Source: Bacillota bacterium (GTDB lineage: Bacteria > Bacillota > SHA-98 > UBA4971). Taken from it: a DNA stretch of 64,000 nucleotides. This document shows positions 25,632 to 33,411 of the stretch, piece by piece. Made by a program: the position numbers and the translations under genes. The stretch's first letter is position 1. Each line of letters begins with the position of its first letter. Under the pieces are notes generated by a model. That model was not told the origin of the DNA and did no database searches. It worked only from the letters and a program-made list of their open reading frames with translations. The stretch lies in NCBI GenBank assembly GCA_030024085.1, contig JASEJE010000009.1, forward strand, positions 1 through 64,000, written 5' to 3'.

Positions 25632-26379
25632 GAGCCTCACAGCAGGATCCCTTTTCAAGCCACTTCGACAGGCACGCTAATGTGCGCCGGGACTCCACCG
25701 GCTGCCGTGAGTGCATGGCCTTGGCGGGGACGTTGGTTCCCCTTGAGGTAGGTATCTCTCGGGTCGTCGCACGAGGTGGGGCGGTCCGCGCGACCGTCCC
25801 GCTCGTGGCGCCGAGCTTGGCCGTGGTGGCGCTCATGAGCTTCTCGGGGAACTAGACCAGCCTCTTGCGGATGCCCACTGCGACGCTATACACTGCCTGC
25901 TGCGATGTCATCCTGACACGTGAGGACCGTCGGACCGTCCGACACGCACCCGACGGATATCGCAAGTGCCTCCAGAGCATCAACAAAGCGTGTTTAGGCG
26001 GAATGCGCACCATCTCCGCGCAGCGCAGAGCTTGCGGGTTTAGCCTCACTCCTCGAAACTGAAAGCCTCTGGGGAGTGTGCCAGAGAAACACGTAACAGA
26101 AAACGAGCGATGCCACGGCAAAGAACTCGAGGAACTGGGGCGTTACGCGGAGTGGTTGATTAGCCGGAGGAAATGGCACTCTTGGTCAAGGGCTTGCTAG
26201 CCCCGACCGCGAAGCCGGGGCTTCTATACTCCTGCGTTAGTCTCATGGCGCTCACGGCCGTAGTTTCCTCTGCTTGGCGGGGGTGGGGCGTTGAACTCAA
26301 CCCAGTAACAACTTTATCTAAGCGGAAGTTCCCGTGGTGTCGAGGCCTAAATCCGTTGGGGCACTTGGTTTCTTGAGGA
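25632..26379. other. Gene-free stretch with unrecognised decayed coding sequence
   Basis: Several short minus-strand ORFs occur (for example 25618-25836 and 25852-26121). Their peptides, such as REIPTSRGTNVPAKAMHSRQ, look like pieces of a former gene broken by stops, but I cannot name the family. Transposase debris follows directly, so this is probably degenerated mobile DNA. Confidence 0.4.
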
Positions 26380-26700
26380 GCAGGAGTTTTCAGCCTCGTG
26401 GCTACGGCAAAGGTAGGCCCAGGTGAGCGAAGATCCGGCGGTGCAGTTCGTCGGGCTGGGTGGTGAGGTTGACCGGATGTCCTGCTCTACGAACTTCAGC
26501 GACTTGTAGCCCCTCACGGCCGCCTCCGCAGGAAGCTTGTCCGCGCCCACGTCGGTCCTGATCACATAGATGCCATCCAGTTCGGCCTCGCGGGCGACCT
26601 GCTCTTCCTTCAGCCGGTATTCGAAGCGGCCGTCGTCAATGGCCAGCTCGATGTGCTTCTCCTGTATGTACGCCTGCTTGCGGCGACATGCATCGCCGTG
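26380..26700 (-). pseudogene. IS1634-family transposase remnant
   Basis: On the minus strand an open frame reads QAYIQEKHIELAIDDGRFEY, LKEEQVAREAELDGIYVIRT, then AEAAVRGYKSLKFVEQDI. This is the characteristic C-terminal half of IS1634/IS4-like transposases: the DGIYVIRT strand carries one catalytic Asp, and the following Y-K-SL-x-VE helix carries the Glu. After EQDI the frame shifts, and both ends of the gene are missing. It is inactive. Confidence 0.7.
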
Positions 26701-27321
26701 GCTACCCGTCTCATCAGAGCATTATACCACTCGTGCCATATTTGTCACCACCACTGTCGCGCGTTGCGTGGCTACACAATTCAGACAAAACGAAGGCGCA
26801 AACCCGCGCCGCTATTAAGCCTAGGCCCCTTTCAGGAGCGGGGACTTGCGCTTAACCACGCCACCGGATATCGCGATCACCCCGGCGGCCATGCCGGCCC
26901 GGCCGGAGGTTGACCAGCGGGCCGCGGGCTGGTTTGCAGTTCGGGGCGCGGCCTGCGTCGCGCACGCCGCGCAGTTGACAGAAGGGAACCCGGGTCGGTG
27001 ACGAAGCTAAGAATCCCACGGCATCGCGGGTTTCCTGCCCCAGACGCCGCTTGCCTTCATGGCGGCCACCCTGGTGGCAATTCTGCTTCACAAACTCGGT
27101 TATCCCGTGGGGCGTCCAGAAATACCATTTGTTTGACATATCACGCCTTCTCAGGCTCGCTGGCGTCAGCAAAACCGCCTATACCGAGCCGCGCGGGAGC
27201 ACGTAGGGGAGGCCGACGAAATTCACATGCCGGCAATGCTTACATGCTGAATGTGCGCGACAGAATTGCTGCAGAAGGGATGTGTGGTGAAGGGCGTCTG
27301 ACCGGAAACCCGCATAAAAGC
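26701..27321. other. Gap between transposase debris and tRNA-Lys
   Basis: I see no gene here. The minus-strand ORF 26852-27172 (containing NKWYFWTPHGITEFVKQNCH) has no family I recognise and no convincing ribosome site. Confidence 0.4.
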
Positions 27322-27397
27322 TGGTGAGCCATGCAGGATTCGAACCTGCGACACCCGGATTAAAAGTCCGGTGCTCTACCACCTGAGCTAATGGCCC
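27322..27397 (-). tRNA. tRNA-Lys (anticodon TTT)
   Basis: The minus strand folds into a complete 76-nt cloverleaf. Acceptor GGGCCAT pairs with ATGGCTC (one G-U), the D arm has AGCTCAGGTGGTAGAGC, and the anticodon stem CCGGA/TCCGG encloses CTTTTAA. The T arm GCAGG/CCTGC encloses TTCGAAT. The 3' CCA is encoded. Anticodon TTT reads lysine codons. It stands alone, with no neighbouring tRNA genes. Confidence 0.97.
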
Positions 27398-27675
27398 ACC
27401 CAAAAGAACCGTGCTATGCAACTGGCATGCCCGCCCGCGGCCCTGGCCGTCGGCGCACATCATCATACTACCACAAGTGCGGCGTCCTATCAAGGGAGGG
27501 GCGTTTCCAGGGAGGGCGTTTCCAGCGGTGGAACGGTTTCGGGATCCCGTGAAGTGGCTGGGCTAGAAGTCCGCTCCAAAACCCGTCGCTCTTCAGTGGA
27601 CACCACGCTAACACTCCGCGCATCAAGGCGTACAGGACGCCTTGATAGGTTCAGGAGGCGTTCTGGAGCAGGCTT

Positions 27676-28286
27676 CTAGTACTACTTTGTCAGATACGAA
27701 ATGCCACCCGGCCTCGTGGGCCTGGCGGGCTTGTCTGGCATGGCGACTCCTCGCCCCGGTGGTCCTTGACCGTGCACTCCCTGGAGGACCCGTGATGTAC
27801 GGAACGCGTAAGGTGGAAGTAGTGATATACGTCAGCAGTTGGATTCGACGCGTGACGAAGAGAACGCGTAATGCCAGGACCAGTGATGTACATCAGTCGA
27901 TCGTTCCCAATGATGACGTAGGGAACGGCTCAGGAGGAATCCGTGATGTGCGTCACTCGTCCCGGCTCGACGAGTGACCTATGGAACGATGCATGGAGAA
28001 CCCGTGACGGAGGGAACGGATAAGGCGGGAACGATGACGCACGTCACCGATTGGCTCCTGATGCGTGACGTGCAGAACGGGAAGAGCCTGACGAGTGACG
28101 TAGGTCACGCGTCCCCTGGCACGTGTGACGTTGGGAACGGGTAGGGCCGTGACCAGTGAGGTACGTCACCCGATAGCCCTCAATGATGACATAGGGAACG
28201 CTTAACGAAAAACCCGTGACGTACGTCAGCTGTCAGCTCAAGCGACGGCAGTACCAGGAGATCCATACGTAACAGAGTAGTACTGG
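27676..28286. mobile_element. Non-coding repeat-array element, copy 1 (TIR-bounded)
   Basis: A 611-bp element bounded by inverted ends: left CTAGTACTACTTTGTCAGATACG, right AACAGAGTAGTACTGG, whose reverse complement is CCAGTACTACTCTGTT. The left arm of about 110 bp matches the left arm of copy 2 at 50122. The middle is a 457-bp array of fifteen ~30-bp units. On the right only the last ~25 bases of the inverted arm remain; about 90 bases present in copy 2 are deleted. There is no credible ORF and no visible target duplication. The unit order and array length are identical to copy 2. Confidence 0.75.
27792..28248. repeat. Fifteen-unit ~30-bp repeat array (copy 1)
   Basis: Units of 29-31 bp each begin GTGAYGTA or GATGACGTA. 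Type A continues GGGAACGGGTAAGGC, as in GTGACGTTGGGAACGGG. Type B is a palindrome around GTGACGTACGTCAC followed by a C/T-rich half. The order is ABABABA-ABABABAB, with the same A-A step at units 7-8 as in copy 2. The DNA between motifs is not unique spacer sequence but a diverged part of the same unit. Confidence 0.85.
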
Positions 28287-28481
28287 GTGCGAGTTCGGAA
28301 AGGGGCGCCACTTTTCCAGGTGCTCGTGGTGCTCGGGCGACGGGGCCTTTGACGTTTGACGGAGGACCGCAGAGCCGGCGAGCCGGAACACGCTGACGAA
28401 ATGGCGGAGACTAACGAACCTGCACTCGTCCGCACGAAAGCCGGCCGCGTGGCGCACGCCTCGACGGAGAAGGCCGATGGT

Positions 28482-28720
28482 TGGCCCGGCGCCCTGGATC
28501 ACGGGCCGGCCTTTCCCGCTTCCGGCCTCTCGCATGGTCGCGCATTTGCACTGTGTGTCGCACGTCAGGCGTTGGGCTTCGCGCGTGGCGGGCCGCACCG
28601 CACACGTGGGTGGCCCGGCGCCCGGAACCATCGGCCCGCCGCATTACGCTCCGGGCGCCTCGCGCCGTCTTGCATTGCGCTTTGTGCGTCGCACTTTGGG
28701 CGCCGCTCGTCGCCCGGTTC
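28482..28720. repeat. Degenerate ~130-bp tandem duplication
   Basis: Two adjacent related blocks start TTGGCCCGGCGCCCTGG (28482) and TGGCCCGGCGCCCGGAA (about 28611). Both continue through matching CGGGCCGGC/TCGGCCCGC, CTCTCGCATGG/CTCGCGCCG, TTGCACTGTGTGTCGCAC/TTGCGCTTTGTGCGTCGCAC and GGCGTTGGGC/GGGCGCCGC parts. No gene is supported in 28287-28765. Confidence 0.5.
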
Positions 28721-28765
28721 CGCCCGGCCCCGCGCCGCGCCGCGACCTGGCTCGTCACGTGGGGA

Positions 28766-29575
28766 TCATCGTGGCAGCCCTGGGAGCCCCGGCCCCGGCC
28801 CTGGTGCTGGCCCCGCGGGACCAGTCCCGCCTGGCGGCGCACCTCCTGGCGCGGGTGCAGGCGGCACCGGCCCGTGCCCATGCCCTGACGCGCCGTGGGA
28901 CTGCATTGGCACCTGCGCCGCCATGGCAAGGCGCAGACGCCTTTCGACGTCAGGCCAGTTCACCACGTTCCACCATGCCCTGATGTAGTCGGCGCGCCGG
29001 TTCTGGTAGTCCAGGTAGTAGGCGTGCTCCCAGACGTCCAGCACCAGCACGGGTATCGTGCCCCATTGCGTCAGGTCCTCATGCCTCCAGGCCGTCAGGA
29101 TCTCAAGGCGCCCCCACTGGGGCTGCCAGACGAGCACGCCCCAGCCGGAACCTTCCACGTCGAGAGCCGCTCTGGAGAACTGCTCGTGAAACGCCAGGAC
29201 GCTGCCGAAATGCGCGACGATATGGTCTCTCACCAGCCCGGTGGGCTCGCCGCCGCCTGACGGGCTCATGTTCGTCCAGTATATGCTGTGGAGGATGTCC
29301 CCTGAGCCATTGAAGGCGAGCTCCCGCTCCCAGTAGCGGACGAGCGAGAAGTCCAGGCGAGCCCTCTCGTCCACCAGGGCCAGCTCGGCCGCATTAAGCC
29401 CTTCGACGTAAGCCGCGTGGTGCCGGTCGTGATGGATCCGGAGCTGGGTCTCGCTGATGTACGGTTCGAGCGCGTCGTATGCATACGGCAGGGGCGGAAG
29501 CCGGTGCCCGCCCGGCGGCACGGGCACCACCGCTCCTGAGGTTTCCGCCCCCGGTTGATTGCCCTTCGGGGTCAC
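28766..29575 (-). CDS. Fe/Mn superoxide dismutase with a Pro/Gly-rich tail
   Basis: Converts superoxide to oxygen and hydrogen peroxide. Metal ligands are visible as the His in LRIHHDRHHAAYVEGLN, the His in DILHSIYWTN, and the Asp and His in VLDVWEHAYYLDYQNRR. The domain order is standard: a helical hairpin first, then the alpha/beta domain ending WWNVVNWPDVERRL. The track start at 29662 gives a leader without homology. The GTG at 29575 has GGGAGG eight bases upstream and is preferred. After the normal end come about 45 extra residues (HGHGPVPPAPAPGGAPPGG and similar), a low-complexity tail unlike the family. There is no secretion signal, so it is cytoplasmic and protects an oxygen-sensitive metabolism. 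Confidence 0.93.
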   Translation of the reverse strand: MTPKGNQPGAETSGAVVPVPPGGHRLPPLPYAYDALEPYISETQLRIHHDRHHAAYVEGLNAAELALVDERARLDFSLVRYWERELAFNGSGDILHSIYWTNMSPSGGGEPTGLVRDHIVAHFGSVLAFHEQFSRAALDVEGSGWGVLVWQPQWGRLEILTAWRHEDLTQWGTIPVLVLDVWEHAYYLDYQNRRADYIRAWWNVVNWPDVERRLRLAMAAQVPMQSHGASGHGHGPVPPAPAPGGAPPGGTGPAGPAPGPGPGLPGLPR

Positions 29576-29881
29576 AATGGTCGCCTCCCTATCAGGGGCC
29601 CTCCCGTTTCTCGAACGGTGGTGCTGGGAGGGCCGACAAGTTTCAGGCCTCTGGACCCCCACTTAGCCAAGTGGCTGTATATCTTATGCAGCCTGTGTAG
29701 GCTATGAGATGGCTGCGCCCCGCCGTTCAATAGGAGAATACGCGACGCGCTCAGCAAGAGGCCGGGAGAAGGATTCTGTCTGCTGGCGTCGAATCCAGAA
29801 GTGCCGCACAGGCTTCCGGTGGCACATATGTCCGGTGGCGCGGCGGTAAGTCAGCGAGAGTCAGGGAAGGTGAAGTCGGCC

Positions 29882-30193
29882 ATGGACATCAGAGAAGAGC
29901 GTGCAGCAATGGACGAGAGACGGCTGGCCGCGCTCGAGACGCTGGCCTCTGTGGTGAGATGGCTCAAAGAGACGAAACCGTCGGAGATATTCTATGTTGA
30001 GGGCGAGGGCAAGGGCAAGGCGCCCGCCCCCACCATGAGCGACGAGCATCTCAGGGTGATCTGGCAGCGGTGGGTCGCCAAGGCGAGCGACGTCATGGAG
30101 AGGAGCGCCATGATCCCCGACCTGCTCCTGTCGGACCTCGAGAGCCTCTTCAAGGAAACGAAGAAGGATGCCCAGGAGACAAGAGCATCTTAG
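29882..30193 (+). CDS. Small hypothetical protein, probably helical
   Basis: 103 residues from the ATG at 29882, which has GGAAGGTG upstream; the track's longer start at 29801 is not supported. The sequence is charged and helical (MDIREERAAMDERRLAALET, LRVIWQRWVAKASDVMERSA, LLLSDLESLFKETKKDAQET), with no cysteines, signal or membrane segment. I do not recognise the family. It overlaps the next small gene by 26 bases, so the two were probably translated as a pair. Confidence 0.6.
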   Translation: MDIREERAAMDERRLAALETLASVVRWLKETKPSEIFYVEGEGKGKAPAPTMSDEHLRVIWQRWVAKASDVMERSAMIPDLLLSDLESLFKETKKDAQETRAS

Positions 30194-30479
30194 GGCGGCC
30201 AGCGTCCTCCTGGGGCACGCGGACCCGCTCGTCCATAAACTGATGGACCAATCAATGGAGAGGCTCGGCCCGAGGCACAGGTACGTTACACATAATATGG
30301 AGTACGTGCGCGCCATCCGTCAGTTGTTCGGCGACGAGGCTGCGCTGGAGGCTACCCTCCATCTCCTTCAGGACTGGGGAGTCATAGGCGAAGAGGATTA
30401 CGCGTTTGGCGTGGCGAGGCGCCCGCTGCGGCAGAGGCCGGCGGCGCCTCGCCGGGGTGCGACTCTCGCAAGACGATGA
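30168..30479 (+). CDS. Small hypothetical protein overlapping the previous gene
   Basis: 103 residues. The first 20 codons overlap the end of the preceding gene in another frame. The core, VHKLMDQSMERLGPRHRYVT followed by RAIRQLFGDEAALEATLHLL, looks like a compact helical domain with conserved-type HR and TH positions. The last 20 residues are basic and Pro/Arg-rich. I do not recognise the family. The pairing with the upstream small gene is the only functional hint. Confidence 0.55.
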   Translation: MPRRQEHLRAASVLLGHADPLVHKLMDQSMERLGPRHRYVTHNMEYVRAIRQLFGDEAALEATLHLLQDWGVIGEEDYAFGVARRPLRQRPAAPRRGATLARR

Positions 30480-30579
30480 CTGACTGTTTTTCGGCTTGTC
30501 TCGGCCTTGCGGGTTCAGCTCTTTGGGATCGCGTCGGGGCGCCGCTCGGGCAGATCGGTCAGAGGTGGGGTGTGACGAG

Positions 30580-31539
30580 ATGATGGGTCCCGGCGAGTCG
30601 AGACCGCGAGTGCTCGAGTATGTGGAGCTGAGGCTACCCGACCTGCAAGCGCTTGACCGAGCTACGACGGTGTTCCTCATGAGCGTTAGCCCCATCGAGG
30701 TCCACGGGCCGCACCTCCCTGTGGGCACAGACGTGTTCATCTCCGAGGAGCTCCTCCGCCGCTACGTAGCCGCGCTTGCCAGCCGCCACCCTGAGTTGAC
30801 CTTCGTGAAGCTGCCGCCGCTCCACTGCGGGTCCGACGCGCTGCCGGTGCCTGGCTCCCTCTCGGTGCCGGCGCCGCACCTGGAGGGCGTGCTCGTGGCG
30901 TACGGACGCGGCCTTGCGAATCAAGGGTTCCGCTACCTCTTTGTGGCGGACAACCATGGCGGCCCGCGCCACCAGATGGCTATCGAGGCGGCGGCCCGCA
31001 CGCTCTGGCGCAGGCACAGGTTCTATCTCATAGACCCGTTCGGCGTGGACTACCGGCTCATGGTGCAGCACGACCCGGATTTCCTTCGGCGCACCGGCCT
31101 CGGCCCTGGGACGTGCGGGGACGATGCCGACAACCACGCGGGCACCAACGAGACCTCGCTCATGCTCGCGTGCGACCCGGCGCGCGTGTCAACGGACTTT
31201 CACGAAGTCCCGCCGTCTCATTTGCCGCAGCGCCGCACGGGGGCGGCGGCGCTGGTGGCCGGGCTCGGGCACCTTCTTCGCGCCCTGGGAGCGCACGTCA
31301 TCGGCCGCGACCTCAAGCATCTCGCGAACACCCTTGCCTGGGTCGGGGACCCCGCGATGAAGCCCTACATGGGCGATCCTGGCAGGGCAAGTGCGGAGGC
31401 CGGGGAGGCCATGCTATCCGCCCGCGTCGCAATCGGCGTGGACCTTTTCGAACGTGCTCTCGCGAGCGCCGGACGCGCGCCTGTGCACATCACGCCGATG
31501 CTCTGGGGTGTACGCTTCCTGCGCCGCCTGCCCGAGTAG
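30580..31539 (+). CDS. Creatininase-family amidohydrolase
   Basis: A metal-dependent hydrolase of the creatininase/creatinine amidohydrolase fold, which includes MftE-like peptidases and formamide hydrolases. Family motifs are MSVSPIEVHGPHLPVGTDVF (metal His and Asp), FVADNHGGPRHQMAIEAAAR (NxHGG motif) and DNHAGTNETSLMLACDP (HAG-x-x-ETS, metal Glu). Length is 319 residues from the ATG at 30580, which is preceded by GAGGTGG. The track start at 30496 is less likely. Substrates vary widely in this family and the neighbours do not identify one here. Confidence 0.88.
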   Translation: MMGPGESRPRVLEYVELRLPDLQALDRATTVFLMSVSPIEVHGPHLPVGTDVFISEELLRRYVAALASRHPELTFVKLPPLHCGSDALPVPGSLSVPAPHLEGVLVAYGRGLANQGFRYLFVADNHGGPRHQMAIEAAARTLWRRHRFYLIDPFGVDYRLMVQHDPDFLRRTGLGPGTCGDDADNHAGTNETSLMLACDPARVSTDFHEVPPSHLPQRRTGAAALVAGLGHLLRALGAHVIGRDLKHLANTLAWVGDPAMKPYMGDPGRASAEAGEAMLSARVAIGVDLFERALASAGRAPVHITPMLWGVRFLRRLPE

Positions 31540-31884
31540 CCTGTCTGCCGTTCGAGCGCGCGTTGCCCTGCTGTGTAACCGACCATGCCGTCACCACACG
31601 CCATCCGGGTGACTGGGAGACGGCACTGGGATCCCGTTGGCGAAGGAGAGTACCGTCGCGCCCTACAGCTTGTCGAAGAAGTGTGGCCCTGGGTTGTGAG
31701 CCTGATCCTGTGAGAGTCTGGCCCCGCCGGCCTCGACGGCAGCAGGACGCTGGAGTTGCCACATGGTCGGGGCGGTAGGGCCCACCCCGCGGGGCCAGGG
31801 TCGGCGGCGCACACAAAAAACGGCGGGACGGAAGGAATTTGCGACGGAGCATCGAATAGTGATGATGACAAGGCTGAGAAAACG

Positions 31885-31910
31885 AGCGGTGGTTCGCCGC
31901 TTGTGTTTTT
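31885..31910 (+). terminator. Weak terminator-like hairpin
   Basis: AGCGG-TGGTTCG-CCGCT is followed by TGTGTTTTT. The stem is only five GC-rich pairs, extended by an interrupted AAAC/GTTT pairing. It lies 345 bases after the creatininase gene and just before the LacI operators. Confidence 0.35.
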
Positions 31911-31918
31911 CCCGCTGT

Positions 31919-31934
31919 CTGCAAGGGCTTGCAG
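31919..31934. promoter_or_regulatory. LacI-family operator O1
   Basis: CTGCAAGGGCTTGCAG is a near-perfect palindrome with the CG-type centre (here GG) typical of LacI-family sites. It is 66 bp, about six helical turns, from the second site. Both lie just upstream of a LacI-family gene. Confidence 0.65.
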
Positions 31935-31984
31935 AAACCGGCCCTAATGCGCGCGTCAAGTGCGGAGACACCTTGTTACTTAGT

Positions 31985-32000
31985 CTGCAAGCGCTTGCAG
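31985..32000. promoter_or_regulatory. LacI-family operator O2
   Basis: CTGCAAGCGCTTGCAG is a perfect 16-bp palindrome with the central CG of LacI-family operators. It is 55 bases upstream of the regulator's ATG, which suggests autoregulation, possibly with looping to O1. Confidence 0.75.
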
Positions 32001-32054
32001 AAAGCTGTGACCACGATGTCTTTGGCCGAAGCCGAAGAAGAGGAGCCGAGACGC

Positions 32055-33062
32055 ATGACCACGATGAAGGACATTGCAAAAGTCCTAGGCCTCAATGAGT
32101 CCACGGTGTCAAGGGCGCTCAACAACCACCCGTACGTGCGTCCCGAAACCAGGGAAAAGGTCATGGAGGCCGCCAGGCGCATGAATTACAGGCCTAACAC
32201 ACTCGCGCGGAGCCTCGCCACAAGCCGTAGCTACGTGGTTGGTCTCGTGATCTCGAACATCGCCAATCTCTTTTTCGCGGAAGTCACCAAGGGTATCGAA
32301 GAAGTGGCGGACGCTCACGGATACAGCGTGATCCTCTGCGACACCGGCAGGAACCCCGCGAAGGAGCTCAAGTATCTGGACCTTCTTGCAAGACGCCAGG
32401 TAGACGGCATCATCTTCATGAGCGGACGGCTTCCTGCGCACGTCGTGGCAGCCATAAAGCAACAGAGTTGTCCCGTCGTGACGATAAGCCGTGACGGCAC
32501 GCGCCACGGCATACCCACGGTGCGCATCAACAACAGGGCGGAGGCGGCGAAGGCCACGCGATATCTCATTAATCTCGGGCATCGGCGAATTGGTTTCATC
32601 AGCGGTCAGCTCGACGATGCGGAGTCCGGGCTCCCACGCCTTGAGGGGTATCGTGCCGCCCTCGAGGAGAGCGGGATAGAGTTCGACCCCGCCATAGTCC
32701 AGGAAGGCGACTTCCGGATGGAGTCCGGGATGCGGGCGTGCGCCAGGATCATGCAGGCCGCACCGCGACCGACGGCCATATTCGCAGCCAACGACGAGAT
32801 GGCCATTGGGGCCATGAAAACCCTGTCCCAGCTCGGGTTCAAGGTGCCGGCCGATGTCGCGGTGATCGGGTTCGACGACACAGCCTTTGCAACTGTGGTT
32901 ACGCCGCCTCTCACCACCATAGCGCAGCCACTGCGGATGCTGGGCACGAGCGCCATGGAGATGCTCCTCAAGCTGATGGCAGGGCAGCGCCTGGCGGAGA
33001 TCGAGACCGTCCTCGAATGCCAGCTCGTGGTAAGAGCGTCCTGCGGCGGCACGGGACTTTGA
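32055..33062 (+). CDS. LacI-family transcriptional regulator
   Basis: A 335-residue repressor. The helix-turn-helix reads MKDIAKVLGLNESTVSRALN, with the hinge helix NYRPNTLARSLATSRS, then a periplasmic-binding-like sensor (VGLVISNIANLFFAEVTKGI, TAIFAANDEMAIGAMKTL, VIGFDDTAFATVVTPPLTT). The start at 32055 follows a GGAG and gives the standard LacI N-terminus; the track's start at 31929 would read through both operators. It precedes a glycosyltransferase, a sugar ABC importer and a glycosidase, its likely targets. I could not find a third copy of the operator in front of those genes. Confidence 0.93.
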   Translation: MTTMKDIAKVLGLNESTVSRALNNHPYVRPETREKVMEAARRMNYRPNTLARSLATSRSYVVGLVISNIANLFFAEVTKGIEEVADAHGYSVILCDTGRNPAKELKYLDLLARRQVDGIIFMSGRLPAHVVAAIKQQSCPVVTISRDGTRHGIPTVRINNRAEAAKATRYLINLGHRRIGFISGQLDDAESGLPRLEGYRAALEESGIEFDPAIVQEGDFRMESGMRACARIMQAAPRPTAIFAANDEMAIGAMKTLSQLGFKVPADVAVIGFDDTAFATVVTPPLTTIAQPLRMLGTSAMEMLLKLMAGQRLAEIETVLECQLVVRASCGGTGL

Positions 33063-33411
33063 TCCTTCCTCCAACCCCTGACAGAAAACGGAGGCGCCCA
33101 AAAGGAGCGGGAGGCGAAATTACCCCTCCTACCTGGGGTGGTGAAGAAGCTCAAGGGGAAGAGCGCAGGCCGGGGCATGGCCGCCAGGGCATGGCCGCCA
33201 CGGCAGGGCGGCTAGGGCAGGGTGGGGGGTGAGCGCACGAGTGCGCGAGGAGCAGGCGAACACACGTCAGGGTCCTGCGGGTGGATGGATTCATGTCACG
33301 CGGCGGTGACCGCGGGTACAGCCCCGAGCCGAAGCCGACGCACAGGAGAGGATTGCGGTAAGGGCGGAGAGAGGTCGCGGCAAGAGCAGAGAGAGGGAGT
33401 GGCAAAGACAG
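33063..33411. other. Intergenic region between the LacI gene and the glycosyltransferase
   Basis: About 350 GC-rich bases with purine-rich runs (GGAAGAGCG, AGAGAGAGGGAG). The short imperfect repeat GGGGCATGGCCGCC/AGGGCATGGCCGCC at 33173-33201 is the only structure noted. No operator or promoter box is obvious. Confidence 0.4.

Noticed and set aside
27642-27977. ORF of 111 aa through the first repeat array
   Set aside because: It arises from the ~30-bp period (a near multiple of three). The matching ORF in copy 2 (50205-50423) starts in a different place and neither has a ribosome site.
27792-28248. CRISPR array interpretation of the ~30-bp periodic repeats
   Set aside because: Units are degenerate over their whole length, there are no unique spacers, two unit types alternate, and a second array 22 kb away has the same unit order. 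No cas genes are nearby.
28231-28640. Minus-strand ORF of 132 aa (28233-28631) next to array element 1
   Set aside because: It starts in the GC-rich tandem duplication and reads into the element's right arm. No homology features and no ribosome site.
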